From positions 1 to 64,000 of the forward strand of contig CABUPE010000002.1 in NCBI GenBank assembly GCA_902493515.1: a stretch of 64,000 nt of DNA, read 5' to 3'. Source of the DNA: an uncultured Collinsella sp. GTDB taxonomy: Bacteria > Actinomycetota > Coriobacteriia > Coriobacteriales > Coriobacteriaceae. How positions within the stretch are numbered: position 1 is the first letter of the stretch; every line of letters begins with the position of its first letter. A model generated the notes under the pieces. It made no database searches. It was given only the letters and a program-made list of their open reading frames with translations, and was not told the origin of the DNA. Below, piece by piece: positions 50,418-59,182 of the stretch. Position numbers and translations under genes: made by a program.

Positions 50418-51940
50418 TGGCGTTCGAGACGTTTGCCGTTCACGCGGCCTGCATCCGCGGCGTCGAGGCGATTCACGTCACGGTCGAGGTCTCGCTTGCC
50501 GGTGGCGTTCCGGGCATCCAGATGCTCGGCATTCCGAGTATGGAGGTGATGGAGTCACGCGGTCGTATTCGCTGCGCGATGCGCTCCGCCGGGTTCGAGA
50601 TCCCGCGCTCGGGCATTACCGTTAACCTGGCACCCGGCGATATCCGCAAGACCGGTAGCGGCTTTGACCTGCCCATCGCCATCGCGGTTCTAGCGGCCGA
50701 TGAGCAGATTCCCCGTGACAACCTCGATCGCTGCCTTATCGCAGGTGAGCTTGGTCTGGACGGTACAGTGCTTCCCGTCAAGGGCGAGGTGGCGTTTCAG
50801 CTATTGGCTCGCGACATGGGGCTGTCTTTTATCGCCGGCAGGTCCGACCAGCATGTGCCACTCGCGGGCGTAGATTGCGGCTTTATCGACCATCTGTCTC
50901 AGCTTGCTCATGGCATGGGCGATGCCGCACGGCACTACTTGGATTCCGAGGGTGTCGAGGCGACCTTTGAGCCCGAGCTCGACTATGCAGACGTGCTGGG
51001 GCAGGAAGTCGCTAAACGCGGCATGGCGCTTGCGGCGGCAGGAGAACTCGGCTTGCTCATGATCGGGTCTCCGGGATCGGGCAAGACGATGCTCGCACGC
51101 CGTATGACCGGCATCCTGCCCGAGCTTTCCGTTGAGGATCAGCAGGAGGCACTGTGCATCCATTCGGTTTTGGGTGAGAACATTGATGGCTTGTTGGCGG
51201 GGCACCGCCCCTTCCGCAGTCCCCACCACAGTATTTCGACCGCAGGCCTTATCGGCGGCGGGCGCCCGGTGCACCCGGGTGAGATCAGCCTTGCTCATGG
51301 CGGCGTGCTCTTTTTGGACGAGCTTGCCGAGTTTCCCACTGGCGTGCTGCAGACGCTGCGTCAGCCCATCGAGCGCGGCTACGTGAGGATCGTACGCGTC
51401 GACGGGGCTTTTACCTTCCCGTCGCGCTTTCAGCTGCTGGCTGCGAGCAATCCCTGCCCCTGCGGCTTTTTGGGCGATCGCGAGGTGCCGTGTCGCTGCT
51501 CGGCGGCGATGGTCGAGCGCTATCGGTCTAAACTGCGCGGTCCTTTGGCCGACCGTATCGACATGATGATCGATGTGACCCGTCCCGACCCTCAAGTGAT
51601 TATCGAGGGTGCGGAGGGCATGTCGTCGGCCGAGTTACGTGACTACGTTGTGCGCGGTCGCGCCTTTCGCGCTTGGCGCGAATCCCGCATGGACGATGCG
51701 GATGCCGAGGCCGAGGATGACGAGACTCGGTCCATTGACGGCGTCGTTTCGACCTTTGAGCTCGATGATGCGGCGGAGAAGTGTGTGCTCGGCCTGTCGA
51801 AGCGCACGCATCTCACAGGGCGTGGCATCGTGCGCCTTGTTCGCATTGCGCGCACGATCGCAGATGTCGCCGAGAGCGAGCAGGTGACGCAGGACCACGT
51901 GCTCGAGGCGGCGATGTACCAGGGAAGGAGGGACCAATGA
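50417..51940 (+). CDS. YifB/ComM family Mg-chelatase-like AAA ATPase
   Basis: 507 residues. The N-terminal Lon-protease-like fold (GGVPGIQMLGIPSMEV, SGITVNLAPGDIRKTGS) is followed by an AAA+ domain with GSPGSGKTMLARR (Walker A), LFLDELAEF (Walker B) and a C-terminal Mg-chelatase domain with NPCPCGFLGD. ComM is a branch-migration helicase that extends heteroduplex during natural transformation. It is translationally coupled to yraN and dprA, forming a DNA-uptake/recombination trio. Confidence 0.94.
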   Translation: MAFETFAVHAACIRGVEAIHVTVEVSLAGGVPGIQMLGIPSMEVMESRGRIRCAMRSAGFEIPRSGITVNLAPGDIRKTGSGFDLPIAIAVLAADEQIPRDNLDRCLIAGELGLDGTVLPVKGEVAFQLLARDMGLSFIAGRSDQHVPLAGVDCGFIDHLSQLAHGMGDAARHYLDSEGVEATFEPELDYADVLGQEVAKRGMALAAAGELGLLMIGSPGSGKTMLARRMTGILPELSVEDQQEALCIHSVLGENIDGLLAGHRPFRSPHHSISTAGLIGGGRPVHPGEISLAHGGVLFLDELAEFPTGVLQTLRQPIERGYVRIVRVDGAFTFPSRFQLLAASNPCPCGFLGDREVPCRCSAAMVERYRSKLRGPLADRIDMMIDVTRPDPQVIIEGAEGMSSAELRDYVVRGRAFRAWRESRMDDADAEAEDDETRSIDGVVSTFELDDAAEKCVLGLSKRTHLTGRGIVRLVRIARTIADVAESEQVTQDHVLEAAMYQGRRDQ

Positions 51941-52872
51941 TGGCTGAGGGGACCTTCGAGCTGCATCCAGGTGACGCGTTGTATCCCGAGACCGTTTTGG
52001 AGCTTTCTGATGTACCTCAGACGCTCTATGTGCGCGGCAACCCCGAGGCGCTTTCGACGCCCGCGCTCTCCATCATCGGTGCGCGAAAGGCCTCGCCGTA
52101 TGGTCTTGCCGTGGCAGAGCTTGCGGCGAAGGTGGCGGTTGAGGCGGGAGTGACGGTAGTTTCGGGCGGTGCAGTCGGTTGTGACCAGGCCTCGGGTTGG
52201 GCTGCGGTCAACGCCGGCGGCAAACACGTCGTGGTGCTGGGGACGGGCGCCGACGTGGTCTACCCGCGTTCGAGCGCGGGGCTTATTACGCGCACGCTCG
52301 ATACGGGCGGCGCGGTCGTGTCGATCTCTCCGTGGGGCATGGGTCCGCGCAAGTTTGCCTTTCCGCGTCGCAATCGCGTGATCGCGGCCCTGTCGCAAGC
52401 CCTCTTTGTATCCGAGGCGGGTATGCCTTCCGGGACGTTTTCTACAGCCGAGGCTGCTATGGATTTGGGGCGCGAACTTCTTGCCGTGCCGGGGTCGATC
52501 CTATCGCCCGAGTCGCGTGGCACGAATTACCTCATTGCGAACGGTGCCTGCTGCATTGTCGACGAGGAGTCCATCGAGATGGCTATCTCTCGCATATACG
52601 GCACCCTGCGCTACTCGCGCCCCGATGCTCCCGGCATTGCCGACCTGAATCCAACACAGCAGACCGTGATGCATGCGCTCATCGCCTCTCCGCTCAAGGT
52701 CGACGACATCGCGGCGCTCGTCTCACTCGATGCTGTCGGCGTACTCAAACTCTTGGGTTCGCTTGAACTCGAGGGCCTTATCGAGCGCATGATGGATGGA
52801 AGGTATGCGCCCTCCAAGTTTGCCCTTCACGCCCAGACGCCCTTCGGTCACAATGGAAAACGTGTCAATTAG
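51937..52872 (+). CDS. dprA: DNA-processing protein DprA
   Basis: 311 residues; loads RecA on incoming single-stranded DNA. The Rossmann-like core has SIIGARKASPYG, VVSGGAVGCDQASGWAAV, GTGADVVYPRSS and FPRRNRVIAALS, all diagnostic. A C-terminal winged-helix domain (DIAALVSLDAVGVLKLLGSL) is present; the N-terminal SAM domain of some DprA proteins is absent. The ATG overlaps the comM stop by four bases; ATG 51940 is an alternative with better spacing to GGAGG. Confidence 0.94.
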   Translation: MMAEGTFELHPGDALYPETVLELSDVPQTLYVRGNPEALSTPALSIIGARKASPYGLAVAELAAKVAVEAGVTVVSGGAVGCDQASGWAAVNAGGKHVVVLGTGADVVYPRSSAGLITRTLDTGGAVVSISPWGMGPRKFAFPRRNRVIAALSQALFVSEAGMPSGTFSTAEAAMDLGRELLAVPGSILSPESRGTNYLIANGACCIVDEESIEMAISRIYGTLRYSRPDAPGIADLNPTQQTVMHALIASPLKVDDIAALVSLDAVGVLKLLGSLELEGLIERMMDGRYAPSKFALHAQTPFGHNGKRVN

Positions 52873-52886
52873 AAAGGTGTTTGCAG

Positions 52887-54224
52887 ATGCAGTTCGATCA
52901 GGTGACGGTTATCGGTGGCGGTCTGGCGGGTTCGGAATGCGCGATCCAGCTGGCAGACCGCGGGTTTGCCGTAAAGCTGTGCGAGATGCGCCCCCAGGTG
53001 AGCTCCCCGGCTCACCATACCGATCACCTGGCAGAGCTCGTCTGCTCCAATTCGTTTAAGTCGACCCGTCCGGATTCCGCGGCTGGTTTGCTGAAGGCCG
53101 AGCTTGAGCGCATGGGTTCAGTCCTGCTCGACTGCGCCCATCGCGCTGCTGTTCCCGCTGGTGGCGCCCTGGCGGTCGACCGTGTTACATTCTCCGAGCT
53201 CGTCGAGGCTGAGGTTGCCGCCCGCCCCAATATCGAGGTCGTTCACGGCGAGGTCACCCAGATCCCCGAGGGCCACGTGGTCATTGCCGCGGGCCCGCTG
53301 TGTTCACCGGCGCTGAGCGAAGAGGTCATGAAGCTCGTCGGTGGCGACGCCCTTGCGTTCTTCGATGCCGCGGCGCCGATCGTCGATGCCTCCACGCTCG
53401 ATATGGACGTGCTGTTTTCGCAGTCGCGCTACGAGGAGCAGGGGAGCGGCGACTATCTCAACGCTCCGCTCAACAAGGAGGAGTACGAGGCCTTTATCGA
53501 GGCGCTCACCACGGCCGACCGCGTGGTGCTCAAGGACTTTGAGGGCGGCGATCTGTTCCAGGCCTGCCAGCCTGCCGAGGAGGTTGCGCGCACCGGCAAG
53601 GACGCCATTCGCTTTGGCGCCATGAAGCCCGTCGGCCTCACCGACCCGCGTACCGGACGTCGCCCTTGGGCGGCGATTCAGCTGCGTGCCGAGAACAAGG
53701 AGAAGACCGCCTATAACCTGGTGGGCTTCCAGACCAACCTGACCTTTGGCGAGCAGAAGCGCGTCTTCCATATGGTGCCGGGCCTGGAGAACGCTGAGTT
53801 CTTCCGCTACGGTGTCATGCACCGCAATACCTTTGTCGACGCCCCGCACGTGCTCGATGGCACCTTTGCCGTGCCCGGTACCGGCGTGCGCCTGGCCGGT
53901 CAGATCACCGGCACCGAGGGGTACATGGAAGCCGTGGCGACCGGTCTGCTCGCGGCGCTCAACACCTATGCAGAGGCTATCGGCGCCGATTCCGTCGAGT
54001 TGCCCCGCGTGGGCGCCCTGGGTGCGCTCGTGGGCTATGCGACCGATCCTGCCACCGTGGGCTATCAGCCCATGCATGTCAACTTTGGCCTGGTGCCGCC
54101 GCTCGAGGACGGTAAGCGCCGCAGCAAGCGCGACCGCTATCAGGCCTATGCGGACCGTGCGCTCGAGGCCCTCGATGCCTACTTGGCCACGCGTTCCGAC
54201 TTGTTTGGAGGCGACCGGTCATAG
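52887..54224 (+). CDS. trmFO: methylenetetrahydrofolate-tRNA-(uracil54-C5)-methyltransferase
   Basis: A 445-residue FAD- and folate-dependent enzyme making ribothymidine at U54 in tRNA. VTVIGGGLAGSECAIQLADR is the FAD-binding motif, and LAELVCSNSFKS plus the Cys in FQACQPAEEVA belong to the active site. TGTEGYMEAVATGLLAAL is the second conserved stretch. ATG 52887 is chosen because AAAGG lies nine bases upstream, better than TTG 52881. The stop overlaps the most likely start of xerC. Confidence 0.95.
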   Translation: MQFDQVTVIGGGLAGSECAIQLADRGFAVKLCEMRPQVSSPAHHTDHLAELVCSNSFKSTRPDSAAGLLKAELERMGSVLLDCAHRAAVPAGGALAVDRVTFSELVEAEVAARPNIEVVHGEVTQIPEGHVVIAAGPLCSPALSEEVMKLVGGDALAFFDAAAPIVDASTLDMDVLFSQSRYEEQGSGDYLNAPLNKEEYEAFIEALTTADRVVLKDFEGGDLFQACQPAEEVARTGKDAIRFGAMKPVGLTDPRTGRRPWAAIQLRAENKEKTAYNLVGFQTNLTFGEQKRVFHMVPGLENAEFFRYGVMHRNTFVDAPHVLDGTFAVPGTGVRLAGQITGTEGYMEAVATGLLAALNTYAEAIGADSVELPRVGALGALVGYATDPATVGYQPMHVNFGLVPPLEDGKRRSKRDRYQAYADRALEALDAYLATRSDLFGGDRS

Positions 54225-55141
54225 CCTTTGGCCTGTACGACACCGTCGACTCTTTTATCGCCTATATCGCACGCGTTGAGGGGCTTTCTCCCAACACGGT
54301 GACGGCCTATGGCTCGAGACTGGAGCGCTTTGCTGCCTGGTGCGAGCGCGAGGATATTGATGCTTTCGCTGCCGACGTGCGCACCATTCGTCGCTATCTT
54401 GCTGAGCTTTCGCGTGAGCAGGTGGCTCCCCGAACGCTTGCGGCGCACCTGTCGGCTATCCGATCTCTCTATCGCTGGATGGCTGCCGAGGGGATTGTCG
54501 AGGGCGATGCGGTCTCGGCGATCGCGTCGCCCAAGCTGCCGCGTGACCTGCCGGGCGTCCTTACGACCCAGCAGGTCGAGGCGCTGCTCAAGACGCCTGA
54601 TACCTCAACACCCGCGGGACTGCGCGATGCGGCGATGCTCGAGTTGCTCTATGCCTCGGGTGCCCGCATCTCAGAGCTTGCGGCGCTCAATGTGGAATCC
54701 ATCTCATGGTCCGAACGCACGTTGCGCCTGTGGGGCAAGGGGAGCAAAGAACGTATCGTCCCTCTGTATCGTCGTGCGCTCGAGGCGACGCGTCTCTATA
54801 TTGAGGAGGGGAGGCCGGAGTTGCTCGCTCAGACAAAGCGCCGTGACCTCGCTACCGGGCCGCATCCGCTGCTTATATCGGCGCGCGGCAATCGCATGAG
54901 TGCCGCCATGCTCAGGCGGCGGTTCCATACGCTGGCGACGCTCGCCGGCATTCCGGCCGACATCGCCCCGCATGCGATGCGCCATACCTTTGCGACCGAC
55001 TTGCTCGAGGGCGGTGCGGACCTGCGCTCGGTTCAAGAGCTGCTGGGTCATGCGAGCCTGTCCACGACGCAGATTTACACGCACCTCACGCCCGATCGGC
55101 TCAAACGTGCCGTGGCTCAAGCCCATCCCCGCGGCGAATAG
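54221..55141 (+). CDS. XerC-like tyrosine recombinase (no canonical start codon)
   Basis: About 306 residues; resolves chromosome dimers or related sites. The core-binding domain reads FGLYDTVDSFIAYIARVEG and LSPNTVTAYGSRLERF; the catalytic residues are Arg in ASGARISELAAL, Lys in GKGSKERIVPL, His-x-x-Arg in HAMRHTFATDLL, His in LGHAS and Tyr in TTQIYTHL. No ATG, GTG or TTG lies before the start of homology. An ATA at 54221 overlaps the trmFO stop and has GGAGG nine bases upstream, so I place the start there tentatively; CTG 54233 or GTG 54299 (which removes the first helix) are alternatives. The coding identity is secure, the start is not. Confidence 0.85.
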   Translation: MAFGLYDTVDSFIAYIARVEGLSPNTVTAYGSRLERFAAWCEREDIDAFAADVRTIRRYLAELSREQVAPRTLAAHLSAIRSLYRWMAAEGIVEGDAVSAIASPKLPRDLPGVLTTQQVEALLKTPDTSTPAGLRDAAMLELLYASGARISELAALNVESISWSERTLRLWGKGSKERIVPLYRRALEATRLYIEEGRPELLAQTKRRDLATGPHPLLISARGNRMSAAMLRRRFHTLATLAGIPADIAPHAMRHTFATDLLEGGADLRSVQELLGHASLSTTQIYTHLTPDRLKRAVAQAHPRGE

Positions 55142-55190
55142 TGGCTGGGACGTCCCGCGCCGCACTCAGGTGTGTGGTTTTGATTGCGGG

Positions 55191-55219
55191 TTGGCAGGAA
55201 GATGCATTCCTGCTATCAT
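55191..55219 (+). promoter_or_regulatory. promoter of rpsB-tsf
   Basis: TTGGCA, a 17-base spacer and TATCAT, giving a leader of about 135 bases before the rpsB start. Confidence 0.72.
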
Positions 55220-55258
55220 TCATCGGGTTGCTTCACGGCAACATGTTTTTATCACGCA

Positions 55259-55337
55259 CGCGCGGCTACTTCATACCGTGGTGCCCGGGCTTTGGTAGCA
55301 CATGTCCGGGTTGGTTTTGGAGGATGACCCCGCGCGG
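55259..55337 (+). promoter_or_regulatory. structured leader of rpsB
   Basis: CGCGCGG at 55259-55265 can pair with CCGCGCG at 55330-55336, enclosing an inner hairpin GCCCGG (55283-55288) with CCGGGT (55306-55311). The fold ends just before the AGGAGG ribosome site. S2 represses its own mRNA in other bacteria, so this is a candidate operator; no known motif was confirmed. Confidence 0.35.
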
Positions 55338-55360
55338 AGGCAAACCACAGGAGGTTTAAC

Positions 55361-56089
55361 ATGGCTACCAAGATTAATATCCGCACCCTGCTCGAGGCCG
55401 GCTGCCACTTCGGTCACCAGACCCGTCGCTGGAACCCTAAGATGAAGCCGTTCATCTTCGGTGAGCGCAACGGCATCTACATCCTCGACCTCAAGCAGAC
55501 CATCCTCGACGCCGACCAGGCCTACACCTTCGTCAAGAACGTCGCCAAGGGTGGCAACGTGCTGTTCGTCGGCACCAAGAAGCAGGCTCAGGAGGCCGTC
55601 AAGAACGCTGCTGAGCGCGCCAACATGCCCTACATCAACCAGCGTTGGCTCGGCGGTATGCTGACCAACTTCGTCACCATCCGCTCCCGCATCAACCGCA
55701 TGGAGGAGCTCGAGGCCATGGTCGAGGACGGCCGCATGGCTGTTCTGCCCAAGAAGGAGCAGGCTGTTCTCGGCAAGGAGCTCACCAAGCTCCAGACCAA
55801 CCTCGGTGGCGCTCGCGACATGAAGGGTCTGCCCCAGGCTCTCTTCGTCATCGACACCAAGCGCGAGGAGAACGCCATCAAGGAGGCTCAGCGCCTGAAC
55901 ATCCCCGTCGTCGCTCTGATCGACACCAACTCCGATCCCGACGAGGTCGAGTACGGCATCCCCTGCAACGATGACGCTATCTCCGCTGTCACCCTTATGT
56001 GCGAGCTCATGGCTGACGCCTGCCTCGCTGGCTCCGGCAAGGAGCAGGTCTCCGAGGTCGAGATGGCCGCTGAGCCCAAGGCCGAGTAA
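55361..56089 (+). CDS. rpsB: 30S ribosomal protein S2
   Basis: 242 residues; needed for docking S1 and translation initiation. LLEAGCHFGHQTRRWNPKM, FVGTKKQAQEAV, INQRWLGGMLTN and VVALIDTNSDPDEVEYGIP are diagnostic. AGGAGG lies before the ATG. It is followed by tsf in the universally common rpsB-tsf pair. Confidence 0.98.
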   Translation: MATKINIRTLLEAGCHFGHQTRRWNPKMKPFIFGERNGIYILDLKQTILDADQAYTFVKNVAKGGNVLFVGTKKQAQEAVKNAAERANMPYINQRWLGGMLTNFVTIRSRINRMEELEAMVEDGRMAVLPKKEQAVLGKELTKLQTNLGGARDMKGLPQALFVIDTKREENAIKEAQRLNIPVVALIDTNSDPDEVEYGIPCNDDAISAVTLMCELMADACLAGSGKEQVSEVEMAAEPKAE

Positions 56090-56134
56090 ATCAGTCTTAG
56101 TTAATTCTTTTTCATCTCTTTGAAAGGAACCACA

Positions 56135-57004
56135 ATGGCCCAGATTACCGCCGCTATGGTCAAGCAGCTCCGCGAGATGACCGACTCCCCGATGATGGAG
56201 TGCAAGAAGGCTCTCGTTGAGGCTGACGGCGACATGGACGCTGCTGTCGACGTTCTGCGCAAAAACGGCCTCGCCAAGGCTGCCAAGAAGGCTGGCCGTG
56301 AGACCAACGAGGGCGCTGTCGCCGCGTTCGTCTCCGAGGATGGCAAGACCGGCGCTCTGCTCGAGCTCTCCTGCGAGACCGACTTCGTTGGCTCCAACGC
56401 CAAGTTCACCGGCTTTGCTTCCAAGGTCGCTGAGGTTGTCGCCACCACCGAGCCTGCTGACGTCGACGCTCTGCTCGAGAAGCCGATGGGCGAGGAGACT
56501 GTTTCCTCCGAGCTCACCGAGATGATTCACATCATGGGCGAGAACATGAAGATCTCCCGCTTCGCTGCCCGCAAGGCTGAGAACGGCGCGCTTGCTTCTT
56601 ACATCCACATGGGTGGTAAGATCGGCGTCCTCGTCGAGTTTGCTTTCGAGAAGGCCGAGACCGCTCAGGCTGAGTCCTTCAAGACCTTCGCTCACGACGT
56701 TGCCCTTCAGGTTGCCGCCGTCGCCCCGATCTGCGCTACCCGCGATCAGGTTCCGGCCGAGACCGTCGAGCACGAGAAGCAGATCTACATGGCTCAGGCT
56801 GCCGAGTCCGGCAAGCCCGAGGCCATTCAGGAGAAGATGGCTGTCGGCCGTCTGGAGAAGTTCTACAAGCAGTCCGTGCTCACCGAGCAGGAGTTCATCA
56901 AGGACAGCTCCCTCACCATCAAGAAGTACGCTGAGCAGGTCTCCAAGGAGCTCGGCGACACCATTACCGTCGTTGCCTTTGACCGTCTGGTCCGTGGCGA
57001 GTAA
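56135..57004 (+). CDS. tsf: translation elongation factor Ts
   Basis: 289 residues; nucleotide exchange factor for EF-Tu. The UBA-like N-terminus VKQLREMTDSPMMECKKALV and SCETDFVGSNAKFTGFA (TDFV contacts EF-Tu) are diagnostic. GAAAGGA precedes ATG 56135; the longer frame from 56120 starts before that site. A clear terminator follows. Confidence 0.97.
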   Translation: MAQITAAMVKQLREMTDSPMMECKKALVEADGDMDAAVDVLRKNGLAKAAKKAGRETNEGAVAAFVSEDGKTGALLELSCETDFVGSNAKFTGFASKVAEVVATTEPADVDALLEKPMGEETVSSELTEMIHIMGENMKISRFAARKAENGALASYIHMGGKIGVLVEFAFEKAETAQAESFKTFAHDVALQVAAVAPICATRDQVPAETVEHEKQIYMAQAAESGKPEAIQEKMAVGRLEKFYKQSVLTEQEFIKDSSLTIKKYAEQVSKELGDTITVVAFDRLVRGE

Positions 57005-57027
57005 ATAAGCTCTTGTAGCTGGTAATG

Positions 57028-57062
57028 AGCAGGCTGTGGGTTTTACTCACAGCCTGCTTTTT
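57028..57062 (+). terminator. terminator of rpsB-tsf
   Basis: AGCAGGCTGTG pairs with CACAGCCTGCT around GGTTTTACT, followed by TTTTT. Confidence 0.88.
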
Positions 57063-57122
57063 CATGGCTCTTCTTAGAGCCTTTGATAGAATGTTGAGAG
57101 TTCAATCTAAAGGAGGATCGCT

Positions 57123-57845
57123 TTGTCCGACATCCGATATAAACGCGTGCTTCTGAAGCTTTCCGGCGAAGCGCTGATGGGCGACGGCCAATATGGCATC
57201 GACCCCAAGGTTACCGACCATCTTGCTAAGCAGGTCAAAGAGCTGCTCGCCGTTGGTCACGAAGTTGGCGTCGTTGTTGGCGGCGGCAATATTTTCCGCG
57301 GCATGGCCGGCGCTGCCGGTGGCATGGAGCGTGCTCAGGCCGACTACATGGGCATGCTGGCAACCGTTATGAACGCGCTCGCCCTGCAGGATGCCTTCGA
57401 GCATAACGATGTTCCCTGCCGCGTGATGAGCGCTATCCAGATGAACGAGATCTGCGAGCCCTATATTCGCCGTCGCGCCATCAACCACCTTTCCAAGGGC
57501 AACGTCGTTATTTTTGCCGCCGGTTCGGGCAATCCGTACTTTACGACCGACACCGCCGCGGCTCTTCGTGCGTGCGAGATCGGCGCCGAGATTCTGATTA
57601 AAGCCACCAAGGTTGACGGCATCTACGACAAGGATCCCGTCAAGTGCGCCGATGCCGTCCGCTTTGACAAGATTACCTATCACGAGGTTCTCGTCCGCGG
57701 TCTGCAGGTTATGGATTCCACGGCTACGGCACTGTGCCAGGACAACCGTATGCCGATTTTGGTCCTCAACATCGATGGCGAGGACACCGTCAAGCGCGCG
57801 CTTTCGGGTGAGCCCGTCGGCACGCTCGTCTATCAGGAGGATTAA
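57123..57845 (+). CDS. pyrH: UMP kinase
   Basis: 240 residues; phosphorylates UMP in pyrimidine nucleotide synthesis. KRVLLKLSGEALMG, VVVGGGNIFRG and FAAGSGNPYFTTDTAAALRA are amino-acid-kinase family motifs specific to PyrH. TTG 57123 follows AAAGGAGG. It starts an eight-gene run (pyrH to proS) in which gaps are at most about 25 bases, consistent with one transcript. Confidence 0.97.
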   Translation: MSDIRYKRVLLKLSGEALMGDGQYGIDPKVTDHLAKQVKELLAVGHEVGVVVGGGNIFRGMAGAAGGMERAQADYMGMLATVMNALALQDAFEHNDVPCRVMSAIQMNEICEPYIRRRAINHLSKGNVVIFAAGSGNPYFTTDTAAALRACEIGAEILIKATKVDGIYDKDPVKCADAVRFDKITYHEVLVRGLQVMDSTATALCQDNRMPILVLNIDGEDTVKRALSGEPVGTLVYQED

Positions 57846-57847
57846 GC

Positions 57848-58384
57848 ATGGCAGAGAACATCACCGCCCATATGGACAAGTCGCTCGAGTCCCTCAAGCA
57901 TAACTTCTCCAAGGTTCGTACCGGCCGCGCCAATGCCAACATTCTGTCCGACATCACCGTCGATTATTACGGTGTTCCCACGCCGGTCACGCAGGTTGCC
58001 GCCGTCAAGACCCCCGAGGCCCACATGCTGCTCATCGAGCCGTGGGACAAGGCACTCATCAATGCTATCGTCAAGGCCATCGGCGCTTCCGATCTGGGTA
58101 TTACCCCCAACTCCGATGGCACCGTCGTTCGTCTTCCGTTCCCGGCTCCCACTGAGGAGCGCCGTCGCGAGCTCGTCAAGGAGTGCCGCGAGTACGCCGA
58201 GCAGGCCAAGGTGTCTATCCGTAACATCCGTCGCGACTTCAACAACAAGCTCGAGCGCGATGAGGAGCTCACCGAGGACGATGTCCGTCGCGAGCAGGCC
58301 AAGGTCCAGAAGCACACCGATGAGTATGTCGCCAAGGTCGAGGAGCTTCTGAAGGAAAAAGAAGCCGAGGTCATGGAGATCTAA
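57848..58384 (+). CDS. frr: ribosome recycling factor
   Basis: 178 residues; splits terminated ribosomes with EF-G. HNFSKVRTGRANANILSDI, YYGVPTPVTQVAAV and VRLPFPAPTEERRRELVKE are diagnostic, and the two-domain length is normal. It begins two bases after pyrH, the conserved neighbour. Confidence 0.97.
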   Translation: MAENITAHMDKSLESLKHNFSKVRTGRANANILSDITVDYYGVPTPVTQVAAVKTPEAHMLLIEPWDKALINAIVKAIGASDLGITPNSDGTVVRLPFPAPTEERRRELVKECREYAEQAKVSIRNIRRDFNNKLERDEELTEDDVRREQAKVQKHTDEYVAKVEELLKEKEAEVMEI

Positions 58385-58385
58385 G

Positions 58386-59180
58386 GTGCAATACGACGAG
58401 CATAAACTGGTCGAGTACTTTGCCGACGCCCCTGCGGGCGTCGGTTTTTCCGACCTTGACCTCAATAACATTCCGCACCATATCTCGTGCATCATGGACG
58501 GCAACGGTCGTTGGGCTACGTCGCGCGGTCTTGCGCGCACTGAGGGCCACAAGGCGGGTATCGTCTCCCTTCGCGAGATCATTACCGCCTGCGTGCGCCT
58601 GGGCGTCGACGTGCTTTCTGCCTATGCGTTTTCTACCGAAAACTGGAACCGTCCGCAGCATGAGGTCAACGTCTTGATGCATCTGTTTGCCAAGACGTTT
58701 ATCGACGAGCTGCCGCTTCTGAAGCGCGAAAACGTGCGTGTTGTCTTTTTGGGTGACATTTCCGCGCTGCCCAAGAAGACCCGCGACGTTTTTGAACGCG
58801 GTCTTGCCGAGTGCGCCGATCACACCGGTATGACGCTGGCGCTTGCCGTCAACTACGGCGCGCGTGCCGAGATTACCCGCGCTGTCCGTCAGATTGCACT
58901 CGACGCTGCCGCCGGTAAGATCGATCCTGCCGCAATTGATGACGACATGGTGGCTTCCCATCTCTATACCGCCGGCCTTCCCGATCCTGAGCTTGTGATT
59001 CGCACCTCTGGTGAGCTGCGCCTTTCGAACTATCTGCTGTGGCAGGTGGCTTATTCCGAATTCTACGTCACCGATACCTATTGGCCTGACTTTGATCGTT
59101 GGGGCCTTGTCGACGCCATTTTGGCCTATCAGGGCCGTGACCGTAGGTTTGGTGGACTGAGCAAGACCGAGGAGGCTTAA
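58386..59180 (+). CDS. uppS: isoprenyl transferase (undecaprenyl diphosphate synthase type)
   Basis: 264 residues; cis-prenyltransferase making the lipid carrier for wall and glycan synthesis. CIMDGNGRWATSRGL holds the catalytic Asp, GHKAGI and YAFSTENWNRP follow, and ELVIRTSGELRLSNYLLWQ with YWPDFD bind diphosphate. About 30 residues precede the core. GTG 58386 lies one base after the frr stop with GGAG nine bases upstream. Confidence 0.94.
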   Translation: MQYDEHKLVEYFADAPAGVGFSDLDLNNIPHHISCIMDGNGRWATSRGLARTEGHKAGIVSLREIITACVRLGVDVLSAYAFSTENWNRPQHEVNVLMHLFAKTFIDELPLLKRENVRVVFLGDISALPKKTRDVFERGLAECADHTGMTLALAVNYGARAEITRAVRQIALDAAAGKIDPAAIDDDMVASHLYTAGLPDPELVIRTSGELRLSNYLLWQVAYSEFYVTDTYWPDFDRWGLVDAILAYQGRDRRFGGLSKTEEA

Positions 59181-59182
59181 TC

